From DASYAE01 sp036501535 (GTDB lineage Bacteria; Actinomycetota; Actinomycetes; Streptomycetales; Catenulisporaceae), in contig DASYAE010000066.1 of NCBI GenBank assembly GCA_036501535.1, positions 1 to 64,000 of the forward strand: a DNA stretch of 64,000 nt, in the 5' to 3' direction. Both the position numbers and the translations under genes were made by a program. Below, piece by piece: positions 26,913 to 36,721 of this stretch; within the stretch, counting starts at the first letter, position 1; each line of letters starts with the position of its first letter. Under the pieces are notes generated by a model, which searched no databases, was not told where the DNA came from, and saw only the letters and a program-made list of their open reading frames with translations.

Positions 26913-28049
26913 TCAAGGGCCTAATTCATTGGTGGCGTTACGGGCGGCGGGTGCGCGGCGCAGGATGAGGATGGCGGTGTCGTCTTGCTGCATGCCTTGT
27001 GCGAATGCGAGCGACTGCTGCCGCAGGGAGCGGGCAAGATCCTCCGGGGCCAGGCTCGCGCCAGCGCTGAGGCGCTCGGCCAGGGGGAAGAACGCGCCGT
27101 CGGGTGAGCGTGCCTCGATCAGTCCGTCGGTGCACAGCAGCAGCGTCGCGCGGGGCGGGAAGGGGAACCAGGACACGATGCGCGGGAGTGGGGCGAGGCT
27201 GGCCAGGCCGAGCGGCGGACCGGCCTCGCCAAGCGCCACAAGGCTGGCTGCCGAGTCGGCGAGCAGGTACGGAGCGGGGTGCCCGCAGTCGACTGCCTGA
27301 ACCTCCCGGTCGTCGTCGATGCCCAGGACCAACGCGGTGACGAAGCGTTCGGGGCGCCCGGCGTGGGCGGCGTCTGTGTTGTGGGTGAGCACCGCGTCTT
27401 CGAGGGCGTCGGCCAGCGCGGTCAAGGTGTGTTCGCGATGCGCCGCGGCGCGGAAGGCGCCGAGCACCGCGAACCCGAGCCCGATCGCGCCGAGCCCCTT
27501 GCCCTGGACGTCCGCGATCAGCACCCGGGTGCCGAACGGGGTCGCGGCGACGTCGTAGACATCGCCGCCGACCAGTTTCTCCTCGTGGACCGGTTCATAC
27601 ACGCCGGTCACCAGCACCTGGTCGGTCAGGATGGGCAGCGGGCGCAGGATGCTGCGCTGCATGGCCGTGGCGGTCGAGCGCAGTCGCAGCAACTGCTCGG
27701 TCCGGTTCAGCCGGGTCCGGCAGGCCACGACGCTCAGCGCGCCGAACCCGGCCGCGAACAGCACGGAGAAGGCCTTGTCCAAGCTGCTCGCCCCCGGCTG
27801 CCACAACAACCCGGACAGGGCCACCAGGTCGATCCACCCGGCGACGAACGCCGTCTGGCGCACGCTGCCCAACGCGGCGACGGCCGCCGGCAGGAACACC
27901 AGCACCCCGGCCAGGTGCAGCGTGGACCCGGCGAAATACCCGGCCGCCAGCGCCGCTGCGCTCACCCCGAGCGTCCACCCGGCCACCGCCAGGTTCGACA
28001 CCCGCCGCACGCGCAGGTTCGACGCAAAGTCCTCGTCACCGCCCGTCAC
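26913..28049 (-). CDS. Membrane PP2C-type (SpoIIE) serine phosphatase
   Basis: 378 aa. About four membrane helices (20-110), a short coiled linker, then a SpoIIE/PPM phosphatase domain: GGDVYDVA metal Asp, ADVQGKGLGA, DCGHPAPYLL, LCTDGLIEAR and QQDDTAILIL, all metal ligands present. By family it dephosphorylates anti-sigma-factor antagonists (STAS proteins) and so governs sigma-B-type stress factors; no STAS or anti-sigma gene is adjacent. The start is GTG 28049 with GGGAGA upstream. It is convergent with the deleted sulfatase gene; a short GGCCC/GGGCC inverted repeat at 26903-26921 between them may end both transcripts. Confidence 0.92.
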   Translation of the reverse strand: MTGGDEDFASNLRVRRVSNLAVAGWTLGVSAAALAAGYFAGSTLHLAGVLVFLPAAVAALGSVRQTAFVAGWIDLVALSGLLWQPGASSLDKAFSVLFAAGFGALSVVACRTRLNRTEQLLRLRSTATAMQRSILRPLPILTDQVLVTGVYEPVHEEKLVGGDVYDVAATPFGTRVLIADVQGKGLGAIGLGFAVLGAFRAAAHREHTLTALADALEDAVLTHNTDAAHAGRPERFVTALVLGIDDDREVQAVDCGHPAPYLLADSAASLVALGEAGPPLGLASLAPLPRIVSWFPFPPRATLLLCTDGLIEARSPDGAFFPLAERLSAGASLAPEDLARSLRQQSLAFAQGMQQDDTAILILRRAPAARNATNELGP

Positions 28050-28194
28050 CGCATCTCCCGCGCAATCTGCCGACCTGCACCGCGCCCTGGCCCACCCTCA
28101 CCCCGCTGAGCACCGCACGCCAGCGGGGCGCGTCAGGAGAGTGAGTGATGAGTGAACGGCGCTGCGACGCTGAATCCGGCGGGCGGCGCCCGGC

Positions 28195-28845
28195 TCAGCG
28201 GTCGGTGAGGCGGTGGTCGAACGCGAAGATGATCGCGGCCGCGCGGTCGCGCAGGTCGAGCTTGGTGAAGATGTGGTTGATGTGGGTCTTCACGGTGCCC
28301 TCGCCCACGCCGAGGTCGGCGGCGATCTCGGCGTTGCTGCGGCCGCGGCCGATCAGGGCGAGCACGTCGAGCTCGCGGTCGGTCAGCCGCTCGAGCGCGG
28401 GGGGCCGGACCGGGGCGTGCGGCGGCGCGTCCCGGTAGACGGCCAGCACCCGGCCGGTCACCGCGGGGTCCAGCCAGGCGCCGCCCTGCGCGACGACCCG
28501 GACCGCGCGCTGCAGTTCCTCGGCGGGCGCGCCCTTGAGGATGAAGCCGGCGGCCCCGGCGCGCAGCATGCCGCCGAGCGCCGCGTCGTCGTCGAAGGTG
28601 GTCAGGGCCAGCACCGGGGTCTCCGGGGCGGCGGAGCGCAGCCGGGTGGTGGCCGCGACGCCGTCGACGAGCGGCATGCGCACGTCCATCACGACCACGT
28701 CGGGTGTGAATTCGCGCACTGCGGCCAGGACGCCGGTGCCGTCAGGGCATTCGGCGACCACGTCGAAGCCGAAGCGTTCGCGCAGGATGCCGCGCAGTCC
28801 CGCGCGCACGAGCTCCTGGTCGTCCACGAGCAGGACCCTGATCAT
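28195..28845 (-). CDS. NarL/LuxR-family response regulator
   Basis: 216 aa. Receiver domain with DDQ near residue 9, phospho-Asp in DVVVMDVRMP near 55, LTTF and Lys in FILKGA. The C-terminal GerE HTH reads LTDRELDVLALIGRGRSNAEI and GEGTVKTHINHIFTKL. The ATG start begins the receiver directly; a GTG at 28863 would add six residues and overlaps the kinase stop as GTGA. Last gene of the ATPase-permease-kinase-regulator operon, expected to control it. Confidence 0.94.
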   Translation of the reverse strand: MIRVLLVDDQELVRAGLRGILRERFGFDVVAECPDGTGVLAAVREFTPDVVVMDVRMPLVDGVAATTRLRSAAPETPVLALTTFDDDAALGGMLRAGAAGFILKGAPAEELQRAVRVVAQGGAWLDPAVTGRVLAVYRDAPPHAPVRPPALERLTDRELDVLALIGRGRSNAEIAADLGVGEGTVKTHINHIFTKLDLRDRAAAIIFAFDHRLTDR

Positions 28846-28859
28846 CCGGTCCGGGCCGG

Positions 28860-30026
28860 TCACGGCGGGCCGCCCGGCTCGAGCGGGAGGGTCGCGCTGA
28901 CCAGCCAGCCGCTGCCGCCGGGACCGGCGGTGCAGGTGCCGCCGACGGCCGCGGCGCGCTCGCGCATGTTCCCCAGTCCCATCCCCGACCCGTGGCCGGC
29001 GGCGCCCGCGCTGTCGATGTCCACCCGCACGCTGTCGCGCAGCGCCTGCGCGCGTACGGTCACCGGTGCGCCGGGGGCGTGCTTGGTCGCGTTCGTCAGC
29101 GCCTCCTGCACGATGCGGTAGACGGTCACTCCGGTCGTCGCCGGCAGCGTTGCCAGATCGCCGTCGAGGGTGAGCGTCGCCTCGACGCCCGCGCCGCGCA
29201 CCTGGTCCACCAGGTTTCGCAGGTCGCTGATACCTGGCAGGGGCGGCGGGACCCGGTCGCCGGAGCGCAGCCCCATGACCGTGCGCACCTCGGCCAGGCT
29301 CTGGCGGCCGAGCCGCTCGGCCTCGGCCAGCGCGCGGGCGGCGTCCTGCGGGTCGTGCTCGACGGCGAGCCGTGCGCTGGAGACGTGCAGCAGCGAGACG
29401 GTCAGGCTGTGGGCGATCCCGTCGTGCAGCTCGCGGGCGATCCTGGTGCGCTCGTCGGCGCGGGAGCGCTCGGCCAGGTCGGCCTGCGCCTCGTGCAGCC
29501 GCTGGAGCAGGTCGAGCTGCCTGCGCAGCAGCATCGCGGCGAACACCGAGAAGGTCACCCCGCTGCCCCAGGCGATCCAGCCGGGGTCGGGATCGACCGC
29601 GATCGCCTCGACGGTGAACAGGGTCGCGCTTGCCGCCCAGAAGAGCAGGCCGGGTATCAGGCCGCCGACTGCGACGCACCAGATCTGCAACACGCACAGC
29701 GCGAACCAGCCGACATCGCGCGCGTCGCCTTGGGCGAGCAGGGCGACTCCGGCCCCGGCCGCGGCCGTGTACAGCAGCAGCAGACGTGTTCTGGTCAGGA
29801 AGCACGGCACTGCCGCCGCCACGGCCAGCAACAGCCCGACGGCCACGACCGTGCCGCCGTGACCGAGTCCGGTGACGACCGCGACCGCCAGGAAGACGGC
29901 GAACGACGCGAGGCCGGGCCACCCCCACCAGCGGGGTGGCCCAACCGTCGCAGCAGCGGCCGGACCGGCGAACACGTTGCGAATCCTACTGATCCGGCCG
30001 CGCACGAGACATCTGCCGCGAGTCAC
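28860..30026 (-). CDS. NarL-family sensor histidine kinase
   Basis: 388 aa. About five to six membrane helices (30-165), a coiled segment, then HisKA_3 with His in RIARELHDGIAHS and a HATPase_c domain (VQEALTNATKHA, then GSGMGLGNMRERAAAVGG). The G1 box is weak (DIDSAGAAGHG lacks the usual DxGxG), which may lower ATP affinity. It lies 12 bp after the permease gene and just before its regulator. Probably senses a membrane-active compound or the transported substrate. Confidence 0.92.
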   Translation of the reverse strand: MTRGRCLVRGRISRIRNVFAGPAAAATVGPPRWWGWPGLASFAVFLAVAVVTGLGHGGTVVAVGLLLAVAAAVPCFLTRTRLLLLYTAAAGAGVALLAQGDARDVGWFALCVLQIWCVAVGGLIPGLLFWAASATLFTVEAIAVDPDPGWIAWGSGVTFSVFAAMLLRRQLDLLQRLHEAQADLAERSRADERTRIARELHDGIAHSLTVSLLHVSSARLAVEHDPQDAARALAEAERLGRQSLAEVRTVMGLRSGDRVPPPLPGISDLRNLVDQVRGAGVEATLTLDGDLATLPATTGVTVYRIVQEALTNATKHAPGAPVTVRAQALRDSVRVDIDSAGAAGHGSGMGLGNMRERAAAVGGTCTAGPGGSGWLVSATLPLEPGGPP

Positions 30027-30038
30027 CGGCCCAAGGCC

Positions 30039-30803
30039 TCACAGCGCGGACCGGCGCATCGCCGCGACCGAGGCGGCCACCGCGAGCACGGCCACCACGA
30101 TCAGGGAGGTCGTAGCTGAGCCGATGCCGAGCCACGGATCGCGCACGGCGTCGGTCACCCGGGTCAGCGGCAGGTAGCCGGCGACGGCGCGGATCGCCGA
30201 GCCCATCACGTTCGGCGGGGGCCCGCCGGCACCGATCAGGAAGGAGGGGAAGAACAGGATCAGTCCGGTCGCCTGCGCCGCGCGGGCCGAGGGCAGCACC
30301 GAGCCGAGCAGCACGCCGATGCCGATGAAGGCCACTGATCCGAGGGCGTACGCGGCCAGCACGCGCCCGGGCTGCTGCAGGTGCGGGATGCCGTAGACCG
30401 GGGCCGCCACGGCCAGCAGGACCGCCGACGCCACGGCGATGGCGCTCAGTCCGACCACCAGTTCGGCCAGCGCGAAGGACCAGTGCGGGAATCCGGCCGC
30501 GGCGAACCGGCGCAGCACGCCGCGCTCGCGGTAGGAGGCCAGGTGCACCGGCATGGTGATCAGGCCGGTGGCCGCGATGACGACGGTCAGGTACGAGGCC
30601 ACGTACCAGTGCGACGGGTCGGTGCCGTCGAAGCCGGGATTCGGCTTCGTGCCGAAGGAGCCCCCGATGATCAGCATCGTGATCACCGGGAAGACGAAGA
30701 CGAAGGTCAACGTCAGCGGGTCGCGCCGGATCAGGCTGAGCTCGGTGCGCACCAGGCGGCGGGTAGCGCCTGCGGTGCACTGCGCGATTGTCGTGGAGTT
30801 CAC
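30039..30803 (-). CDS. ABC-2 type transporter permease
   Basis: 254 aa, six predicted helices, with the GSVLPSARAAQATGLILFFPSFLIGAGGPP region typical of DrrB/ABC2_membrane permeases. The ATG overlaps the ATPase stop (ATGA) so translation should be coupled. It forms the membrane half of a drug or lipid exporter with the gene upstream. Regulation by the two downstream genes is likely from operon structure. Confidence 0.92.
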   Translation of the reverse strand: MNSTTIAQCTAGATRRLVRTELSLIRRDPLTLTFVFVFPVITMLIIGGSFGTKPNPGFDGTDPSHWYVASYLTVVIAATGLITMPVHLASYRERGVLRRFAAAGFPHWSFALAELVVGLSAIAVASAVLLAVAAPVYGIPHLQQPGRVLAAYALGSVAFIGIGVLLGSVLPSARAAQATGLILFFPSFLIGAGGPPPNVMGSAIRAVAGYLPLTRVTDAVRDPWLGIGSATTSLIVVAVLAVAASVAAMRRSAL

Positions 30804-31777
30804 CGCGGGGTCCTCACAAGGTCGTCGTCCAGTTTTGACTCACTGCCTGATTCGCTGCGGGCTCGCGGGGCGCCGCCCTCCGTCTGCTGCAGCAGGCTCA
30901 GCAGTGCGTCCTCGAGCGTCGGCACCTGCACGGAGAGGTCGCCCGGCACCCGGCCGCCGTCCACCAGGGCCGCGCCGACGTGGGCGATGGCGATCCGGTC
31001 GCCCCGCACGGTCATCCGGTCCCCGGCCCGCTCGACGCCGTCGACTCCGGGCAGGCCGGCCAGCCGCTCGGACGACCAGCCGGCGCCGAGCGGCCCGGTG
31101 AAGCTGATCGTGGCGCGCCGCCCGTGCCGCTCGACCAGTTCGGCCGGCGATCCGTGGTCGACGACCCGACCGGCGTTCATCACCGTGATGCTGTCGCACA
31201 GCGCCTGCGCGTCCTCGAGTTCGTGGGTCACCAGCAGCACCGCGATGCCGTCCCGGCGCAGCCGGTCCACGGCCGCCCAGACGGTGCGCCGCGCCGCCGG
31301 GTCAAGGCCCTGCGTCAGCTCGTCGAGGATCACCAGCCGGGGCCGATTCAGCAGCGCCAGCACCAGGAACAGCCGCTGCCGCTCGCCGCCGCTGAGCGAG
31401 GCGAAGGCCGAGCGGCGGCGTGCGGCCAGCCCGAACTCCTCCAGCAGGCCGCCACCGTCCCCGCCGCCGAACAGGCTCACCGCCTCGGCGACCCGGAGCC
31501 GGTCCGGCAGCGCCGAGTCCTGCAGCTGGCTGCCGACCAGCGAGCGCACCCGATCCCGCCGGGCCGCCGGGTCCAGGCCGAAGACCCGCAGCGTCCCCGC
31601 GTCGGGCCGTCGCAGGCCCTGCACGCACTCGACCGTCGTCGTCTTGCCGGCGCCGTTCGCGCCGATCAGCCCGACGACCTGACCGGCCGCCACATCCAGG
31701 TCGACACCGTCGACGACGGTGCGGCCGCCATAGCCTTTTCGCAATCCGCGGACATGTACCGCGCTCGCCTCATCCAT
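30800..31777 (-). CDS. ABC transporter ATP-binding protein, DrrA-like
   Basis: 325 aa. Walker A GANGAGKTT, Q-loop LVGSQLQDSALPDRLRV, signature LSGGERQRLFLVLALL, Walker B LVILDELTQGLDP (Glu-Leu-Thr instead of Glu-Pro-Thr), H-loop LVTHELE. A C-terminal extension of about 90 residues (DrrA-type) follows. Exports an unknown compound with the overlapping permease. The start is ATG 31777; an upstream in-frame ATG near 31810 is less likely because the conserved domain begins right after MDEASAV. Confidence 0.93.
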   Translation of the reverse strand: MDEASAVHVRGLRKGYGGRTVVDGVDLDVAAGQVVGLIGANGAGKTTTVECVQGLRRPDAGTLRVFGLDPAARRDRVRSLVGSQLQDSALPDRLRVAEAVSLFGGGDGGGLLEEFGLAARRRSAFASLSGGERQRLFLVLALLNRPRLVILDELTQGLDPAARRTVWAAVDRLRRDGIAVLLVTHELEDAQALCDSITVMNAGRVVDHGSPAELVERHGRRATISFTGPLGAGWSSERLAGLPGVDGVERAGDRMTVRGDRIAIAHVGAALVDGGRVPGDLSVQVPTLEDALLSLLQQTEGGAPRARSESGSESKLDDDLVRTPR

Positions 31778-31918
31778 GCCCCCATAGTTCGCAATCGGGC
31801 CGGCGGGCACATCGCGCTGCGGATAGAGCGTCTTCTCTACCCGCGGTTAGAGAGCGTCGGCGGGGAGTCGGCGGATGAGGGTCGGCACCGGTGGCGCGAG
31901 GACACGTCTGGAGCCGGC

Positions 31919-32941
31919 TTATCCGAGCGCTGATGCCGCCGTGACGGTCTCGGGGTCGACGCACCCGACCACGAAATCAGCCGCCTGCCGCATGGCCGCG
32001 CGGGCTGCCGGCAGCCAGCGGTGCATCAGCTGGAACGCGTGGATCTGCCCCGGCCAGATCTGCAGATGGCACTCGACCTCGGCGGCAGTCAGAGACGCGG
32101 CGAGGCGACGGGCATCCTGGCCGAGCACCTCGCGCCCGCCGGCTTGAATCAAGAACGGCGGCAACGGACCCGCGACCTCGGCGAGCGGCGACAGCCGCAT
32201 GTCGCTGCGGTCGCATCCACCGAGATAGAGTCGGGCCAGGCGTTCCGCCGCCACCGGGCTGACGAACGGATCACGCTGCAGCCGGTCGGCCTGCCGGGCC
32301 TGCATGCAGTCCAGGTCCAGCCACGGGGAGAGCAGCACCACGCCGGCCGGCAGCGGCAACCCAGCACCGTACGCATGCGCGACGAGGCCGGCCGCGAGGT
32401 GGCCTCCTGCGGAATCGCCGGCGACGACGATCCGCGAAGCCGGTATGCCCAGGTCAAGCAGGTGCCGGTACGCGGCGACCGCGTCGTCGAAGGCGGCCGG
32501 GAAGGCGTGCTCGGGCGCCAGCCGGTAGGCGGGCACCAGAACCGGCAGTCCGCTGTCCGCCGCGAGTCGGCCGGCTAGCGGGCGGTACGTGCGCGGCGAG
32601 CCGAAAACGAAGGCGCCGCCGTGCAGGTACAGAATCGCGCCCTGCCGCGAACGATCGGGGCGTGACCACTCGGACTCCAGCTGCCTGGTGTGCCCATCGC
32701 TGTCGGCGACGGTTATGCGCACCGGGCTCGTGGTGACGCCGCGTTGGGACGACTGGACTCTGGCCGCCGCCTCCATGAGCGCTCGCATAGCGCTGATCGG
32801 AACGGCCCGTCCGCCGACCAGGTCCACAGCCGGCCGCCAGATCCACCGCAACGACTCGGCCAGCAGGAACGCGGGCATTGCGGACCCCGCCACCAAGGGC
32901 ATGCCCATCGGTGCCGGAGCAGGCATCGCAGTGGAAGTCAT
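31919..32941 (-). CDS. Alpha/beta hydrolase, hormone-sensitive-lipase family esterase
   Basis: 340 aa. Canonical oxyanion LYLHGGAFVFGSP, nucleophile VAGDSAGGHLAAG, acid near GQDARRLA, and His in PGQIHAFQLM. Hydrolyses short-chain acyl esters in the cytosol by family. GGGAG lies a few nt upstream of ATG 32941. It is transcribed away from the GH31 gene across a 380-bp intergenic region. Compared with the esterase at 20.2-21.2 kb it keeps the normal HGG motif. The N-terminal 30 residues are hydrophobic but do not make a clear signal peptide. Confidence 0.9.
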   Translation of the reverse strand: MTSTAMPAPAPMGMPLVAGSAMPAFLLAESLRWIWRPAVDLVGGRAVPISAMRALMEAAARVQSSQRGVTTSPVRITVADSDGHTRQLESEWSRPDRSRQGAILYLHGGAFVFGSPRTYRPLAGRLAADSGLPVLVPAYRLAPEHAFPAAFDDAVAAYRHLLDLGIPASRIVVAGDSAGGHLAAGLVAHAYGAGLPLPAGVVLLSPWLDLDCMQARQADRLQRDPFVSPVAAERLARLYLGGCDRSDMRLSPLAEVAGPLPPFLIQAGGREVLGQDARRLAASLTAAEVECHLQIWPGQIHAFQLMHRWLPAARAAMRQAADFVVGCVDPETVTAASALG

Positions 32942-33225
32942 CGCACTCCCGCCTTCCCTACCTCGAACGAGGCGGCATTCGGTTGCCCGGGTTCAGCGGC
33001 GCCAACCGCCAGGCATGCGCATTCGCGGCTTGAAGGCCTCGGAAATCACCCATTGAAGTCCCATGTGTTTACCGCTCACCGATCCGGCAATGCGGAAAGC
33101 CCATATGTCCCGTCACGTCCGGTTCGGAACCGCCGACTGGCGATCTCCGACGCGCGAGCTGCGCTCATACGGATGACTGGGCTGTGCAAATATCCGACGA
33201 ATCTCGGAATTTCCCTCAGGATGTC

Positions 33226-33254
33226 TGGACCGCCCCGCCTACCGCCGGTATAAC
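33226..33254 (+). promoter_or_regulatory. Putative promoter of the GH31 gene
   Basis: TGGACC (33226-33231), 17-bp spacer, TATAAC (33249-33254). The start would be about 60 nt before the coding ATG. Lies in the 380-bp divergent region between esterase and GH31, where no gene is seen. Confidence 0.45.
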
Positions 33255-33320
33255 ACATCCGATGTCTTTGGGTGATATCTGCCATCATCGCCAAACCGCC
33301 CACACACCGGGAGCTGTCAG

Positions 33321-36300
33321 ATGCCGAGCATGCCGGCTCGTCACAGACGACTGATGACCCTGCTCGCCGTTCCGCTGCTGACCACGCTCTGCGTCTCGTC
33401 GGTCTCGGCCTCCGCGGACCGCGCGGCCGCGTCGGGCGGGGACACCTCGCCGGTCGACCTGGCGACGCCGATCAACCTGGCGAACGGCGTGGCCAAGCAG
33501 GGCGCGGTCGTCACGTCCGGCAGCACCACCCGCTTCGAGGTCCTGACGTCAGGCGTCGTCCGCCTCGAGTACTCGCCGACGGGCTCCTTCCTGGACACCC
33601 CGACGTGGAACGTCATCGACCGGAACCTGCCGGTGCCCGCGTACTCGGCCGTGGTCAGCGGCAGTGTCCTGACCATCAGCACGTCGGCGATGGTGGTGCG
33701 GTACGAAGTCGGCAGCGGGCCCTTCGGGCCGACGAACACGAGCGTCACTCTGCTCGGCACGCCCTACAGCGGCGTCACGACCGTCAGCCCGACGTGGTCC
33801 GGCGAGTGCATCTACGGCCAGGCCTGCCAGTCCGACACGGCGAGGTTGAGCGGCGGCACGTCGCTGACGGTCAACAACGCGAACTTCGTGAGCCAGGGCG
33901 GGGAGATCAGCGGCCTGGGCACCGGCGGATCGACGGCCACCTGGAGCGTGCTGGGCGTGCCGGCCGCCGGATCGGGCTCGGTCACGGTCCGGTACGACAA
34001 CGGCTCCGGCGCGACATCCTTGATGAGCCTCGTCGTCAATGGGCAGACATACCCGCTCTCGCTGCCCGCGACCGGGAGCTGGAACAGCTGGTCGACGGTC
34101 ACCCAGACGGTCAACCTGAATGCGGGCTCGAACAGCGTCGAGACGACCTGCCCGAACAGCCCCGCGTGCAACCTGACCGTCGACACCATCGGCGTGACCG
34201 CGGTCGGCGGCACTCCGCAGGCGGCGCTGCCCGCCGGGCAGCTCGGCGGCTACAACCGCAGCTACGACAACTCGACCTACAGCGCCGGGAACCTGCCCTC
34301 CGCCTACCAGGCGGCCGCCGCGCCGGCGGCCGGCGGCACGACCTGCGCGGCCGGCCAGTCCGGCGACACGTGCACTGACAACATCGAGGCGCTGCAGCCC
34401 GGCATCCTCGACACCTCCGGGTGGTTCCTGCTCGACGACACCCAGACCGCCGTGTGGACCTCCGACGGCTGGACCGCAGCCAGGCCGGGCGGCGACGTCG
34501 AGGACGGCTACCTGTTCGGGTACGGCGAGAACTACGACAGTGCGCTGGCCGACCTGGCGAAGCTCACCGGCAACGCCCCGATGCTGCCGGAGTCCCTCTT
34601 CGGGAACTGGTACTCGGACTTCCACCCGTACTCCGAGAGCGACTACAAGAACACGATCCTGCCCGGCGCGCAGGCCAACGACGTCAGCCTCGACGCCCTC
34701 TCGGTGGACACCTACTGGCACAGTCCCGACCAGTGGGCGTCCTGGGAGTTCAACAGCTCCCTGTTCCCCGACCCGCCGGAGTTCTTCGCCTGGGCCGACG
34801 GCCAGCACCTCTACGTCGATCTCGCCCTGCACGGCCAGATACCGGTCGGCGACCCGCAGGCCGCTGCGACGCTGGCGACAGCCGGCGGCAGCCTCGCGCA
34901 GGCGGGGTGCCCGACATTCGGGCCCTCCGACACCTGTTACGTCTTCGACTGGGGCAACGAGTCGCAGGCCGAGGCGTACTTCAACCTCGTGCAGGAGCTG
35001 TCCAACGACGGCGCGAACTTCTACTGGCTCGACTGGTGCTGCGAGGCGTCCGTCGTCTCGACCCCCGGAGTCGACCCGGACGGCTGGATCGGGCAGCTCA
35101 GTGCCCAGCAGATGATCGACGACGGCGCGCGCGGCTTCGTCCTGTCCCGGGAGGGCGCCTCGAACCTGCAGCCGCTGGCCGGGCGGTACCCGAGCGGCGC
35201 ATGGGCCGACCACCGCTCTGTCGTCCACTTCACCGGCGACGCGTACGCGACCTGGAGCCTGATCTCCGACGAGATCCAGCGCACCACAGGCGAGGCGAGC
35301 ATCGGTGAACCCTACGTCAGTGACGACATCGGCGGCTTCTATGCGCCGCCGGGCACGAGCAACGACCCCGACGACCTGTACCTGCGCTTCCTGCAGATGG
35401 GCGTGTTCCAGCCGATCATGCGGCTGCACTCCTCGGACCTGAACCGCCTCCCCTGGCAGTTCGACTCCACCGTTCAGCCCATCGGCGACGCGTTCATGCA
35501 GTTGCGTGAATCGCTCGTCCCGTACCTCTACAGCCTGTCGGAGAACTCCACCACCACCGGACAGCCGATGGCGCAGGCCCTTTACCTCGACTACCCCGGC
35601 CAGGCGGCGGCCTATACGAACCCGAACGAATACCTCATGGGCTCGCAGGTCCTCGTCGCGCCGGTCACCACGCCCGGCACCGACCCGCAGACCACCGTCT
35701 GGTTCCCGCCCGGCACCTGGACCGACTGGTTCACCGGCACCAGCTACACCGGCCCGAGCACGCAGACGCTGACCGTACCGCTCAGCCAAATGCCGGTCTT
35801 CGTCAAGGCAGGCGGCATCATCCCGCTTCAGCCTTCGAACGGCCACGCCGACACTGCCGACACCGCCCCGCTCACCCTCAAGGTCTACGCGAGCGCGAAC
35901 AGCACCTACAGCCTCTACGAGGACGCCGGCAACGGCCTGGGCTACGAGCAGGGACAGTCGCGCACGACGCCGATCACGTACAGCCAGTCCGGGACGTCCT
36001 CGACGCTGACCGTCGGTCCGGGCGCGGGCACCTACCCGGGCGCGCCGACCAGCCGGACCTACACCTACCAGCTCGTCGGCGTGACGGCGCCGACCTCCGT
36101 GCTCGTCAACGGCCAAACGACCGCTGCGTGGTCGTACAACTCGGCCACGGACACCCTCACGGTCACCCCGCCCGCGGCGTCCGTGAGTCAACCGCTCACC
36201 ATCACCGAAGGCACCGCGGAGGCCCCGTATGGCGGAACGCCGGCGGCGATCCCGGGGACGGTGCAGGCGGCCAACTACGACACCGGCGGCCAGGGCGTGG

Positions 36301-36686
36301 CCTACAACGTCACCTCGATCAACGGCACCGGCAACAGCTACCGATCCGATGGCGTGGACCTGGAGACCTGCACCGACACCGGTTGCGGCGACGATATCGG
36401 CTGGACCGGGTCCGGGCAGTGGTTCAAGTACACCGTCAACGTCGCGACCGCGGGGGCTTACACGGTCAGCCTACGGCTGGCCTCACCCTATGGAGTGACC
36501 GACGGCCTGGACGTCGCCGGTTCGGCCGGCACCAACCTGTCCGGGAACATCAACGTCCCGAACACCGGCGGCTGGCAGAACTGGACCACCGTCACCACGA
36601 CCGTCACCCTGCCCGCCGGCCAGCAGACACTGACCATCGACCAGGACAACGGCGGCTGGAACATCCACCAGCTCACCTTCGGCTGA
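33321..36686 (+). CDS. Secreted GH31 alpha-glycosidase with carbohydrate-binding modules
   Basis: 1121 aa. Sec-type signal peptide (LMTLLAVPLLTTLCVSSVSASA, cleavage near 33). Order: GH31 N-terminal beta domain, an inserted CBM35-like beta-sandwich (about 170-295), GH31 catalytic barrel with nucleophile Asp-571 in WLDWCC and acid/base in SDDIGGF (about 668-669), C-terminal beta domains, then a CBM6/35 module at 975-1121 ending in an IHQLTFG-type strand. Cleaves alpha-glucosidic, xylosidic or galactosidic linkages outside the cell; the exact sugar is not readable. GGGAG precedes the ATG. It probably serves plant or microbial glycan use, as do the rhamnosidases 6 kb away. Confidence 0.92.
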   Translation: MPSMPARHRRLMTLLAVPLLTTLCVSSVSASADRAAASGGDTSPVDLATPINLANGVAKQGAVVTSGSTTRFEVLTSGVVRLEYSPTGSFLDTPTWNVIDRNLPVPAYSAVVSGSVLTISTSAMVVRYEVGSGPFGPTNTSVTLLGTPYSGVTTVSPTWSGECIYGQACQSDTARLSGGTSLTVNNANFVSQGGEISGLGTGGSTATWSVLGVPAAGSGSVTVRYDNGSGATSLMSLVVNGQTYPLSLPATGSWNSWSTVTQTVNLNAGSNSVETTCPNSPACNLTVDTIGVTAVGGTPQAALPAGQLGGYNRSYDNSTYSAGNLPSAYQAAAAPAAGGTTCAAGQSGDTCTDNIEALQPGILDTSGWFLLDDTQTAVWTSDGWTAARPGGDVEDGYLFGYGENYDSALADLAKLTGNAPMLPESLFGNWYSDFHPYSESDYKNTILPGAQANDVSLDALSVDTYWHSPDQWASWEFNSSLFPDPPEFFAWADGQHLYVDLALHGQIPVGDPQAAATLATAGGSLAQAGCPTFGPSDTCYVFDWGNESQAEAYFNLVQELSNDGANFYWLDWCCEASVVSTPGVDPDGWIGQLSAQQMIDDGARGFVLSREGASNLQPLAGRYPSGAWADHRSVVHFTGDAYATWSLISDEIQRTTGEASIGEPYVSDDIGGFYAPPGTSNDPDDLYLRFLQMGVFQPIMRLHSSDLNRLPWQFDSTVQPIGDAFMQLRESLVPYLYSLSENSTTTGQPMAQALYLDYPGQAAAYTNPNEYLMGSQVLVAPVTTPGTDPQTTVWFPPGTWTDWFTGTSYTGPSTQTLTVPLSQMPVFVKAGGIIPLQPSNGHADTADTAPLTLKVYASANSTYSLYEDAGNGLGYEQGQSRTTPITYSQSGTSSTLTVGPGAGTYPGAPTSRTYTYQLVGVTAPTSVLVNGQTTAAWSYNSATDTLTVTPPAASVSQPLTITEGTAEAPYGGTPAAIPGTVQAANYDTGGQGVAYNVTSINGTGNSYRSDGVDLETCTDTGCGDDIGWTGSGQWFKYTVNVATAGAYTVSLRLASPYGVTDGLDVAGSAGTNLSGNINVPNTGGWQNWTTVTTTVTLPAGQQTLTIDQDNGGWNIHQLTFG

Positions 36687-36721
36687 CGCACCGGGAGTCA
36701 GCGATCTGGGATCCTTCCGGA

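Noticed and set aside
26903..26921. Strong bidirectional terminator
   Set aside because: Only a 5-bp stem without a T-tract; kept as a remark, not a feature.
33549..36191. 880-residue minus-strand open frame
   Set aside because: Antisense to the GH31 gene, whose domains are clear; composition is Arg/Val/Gly noise.
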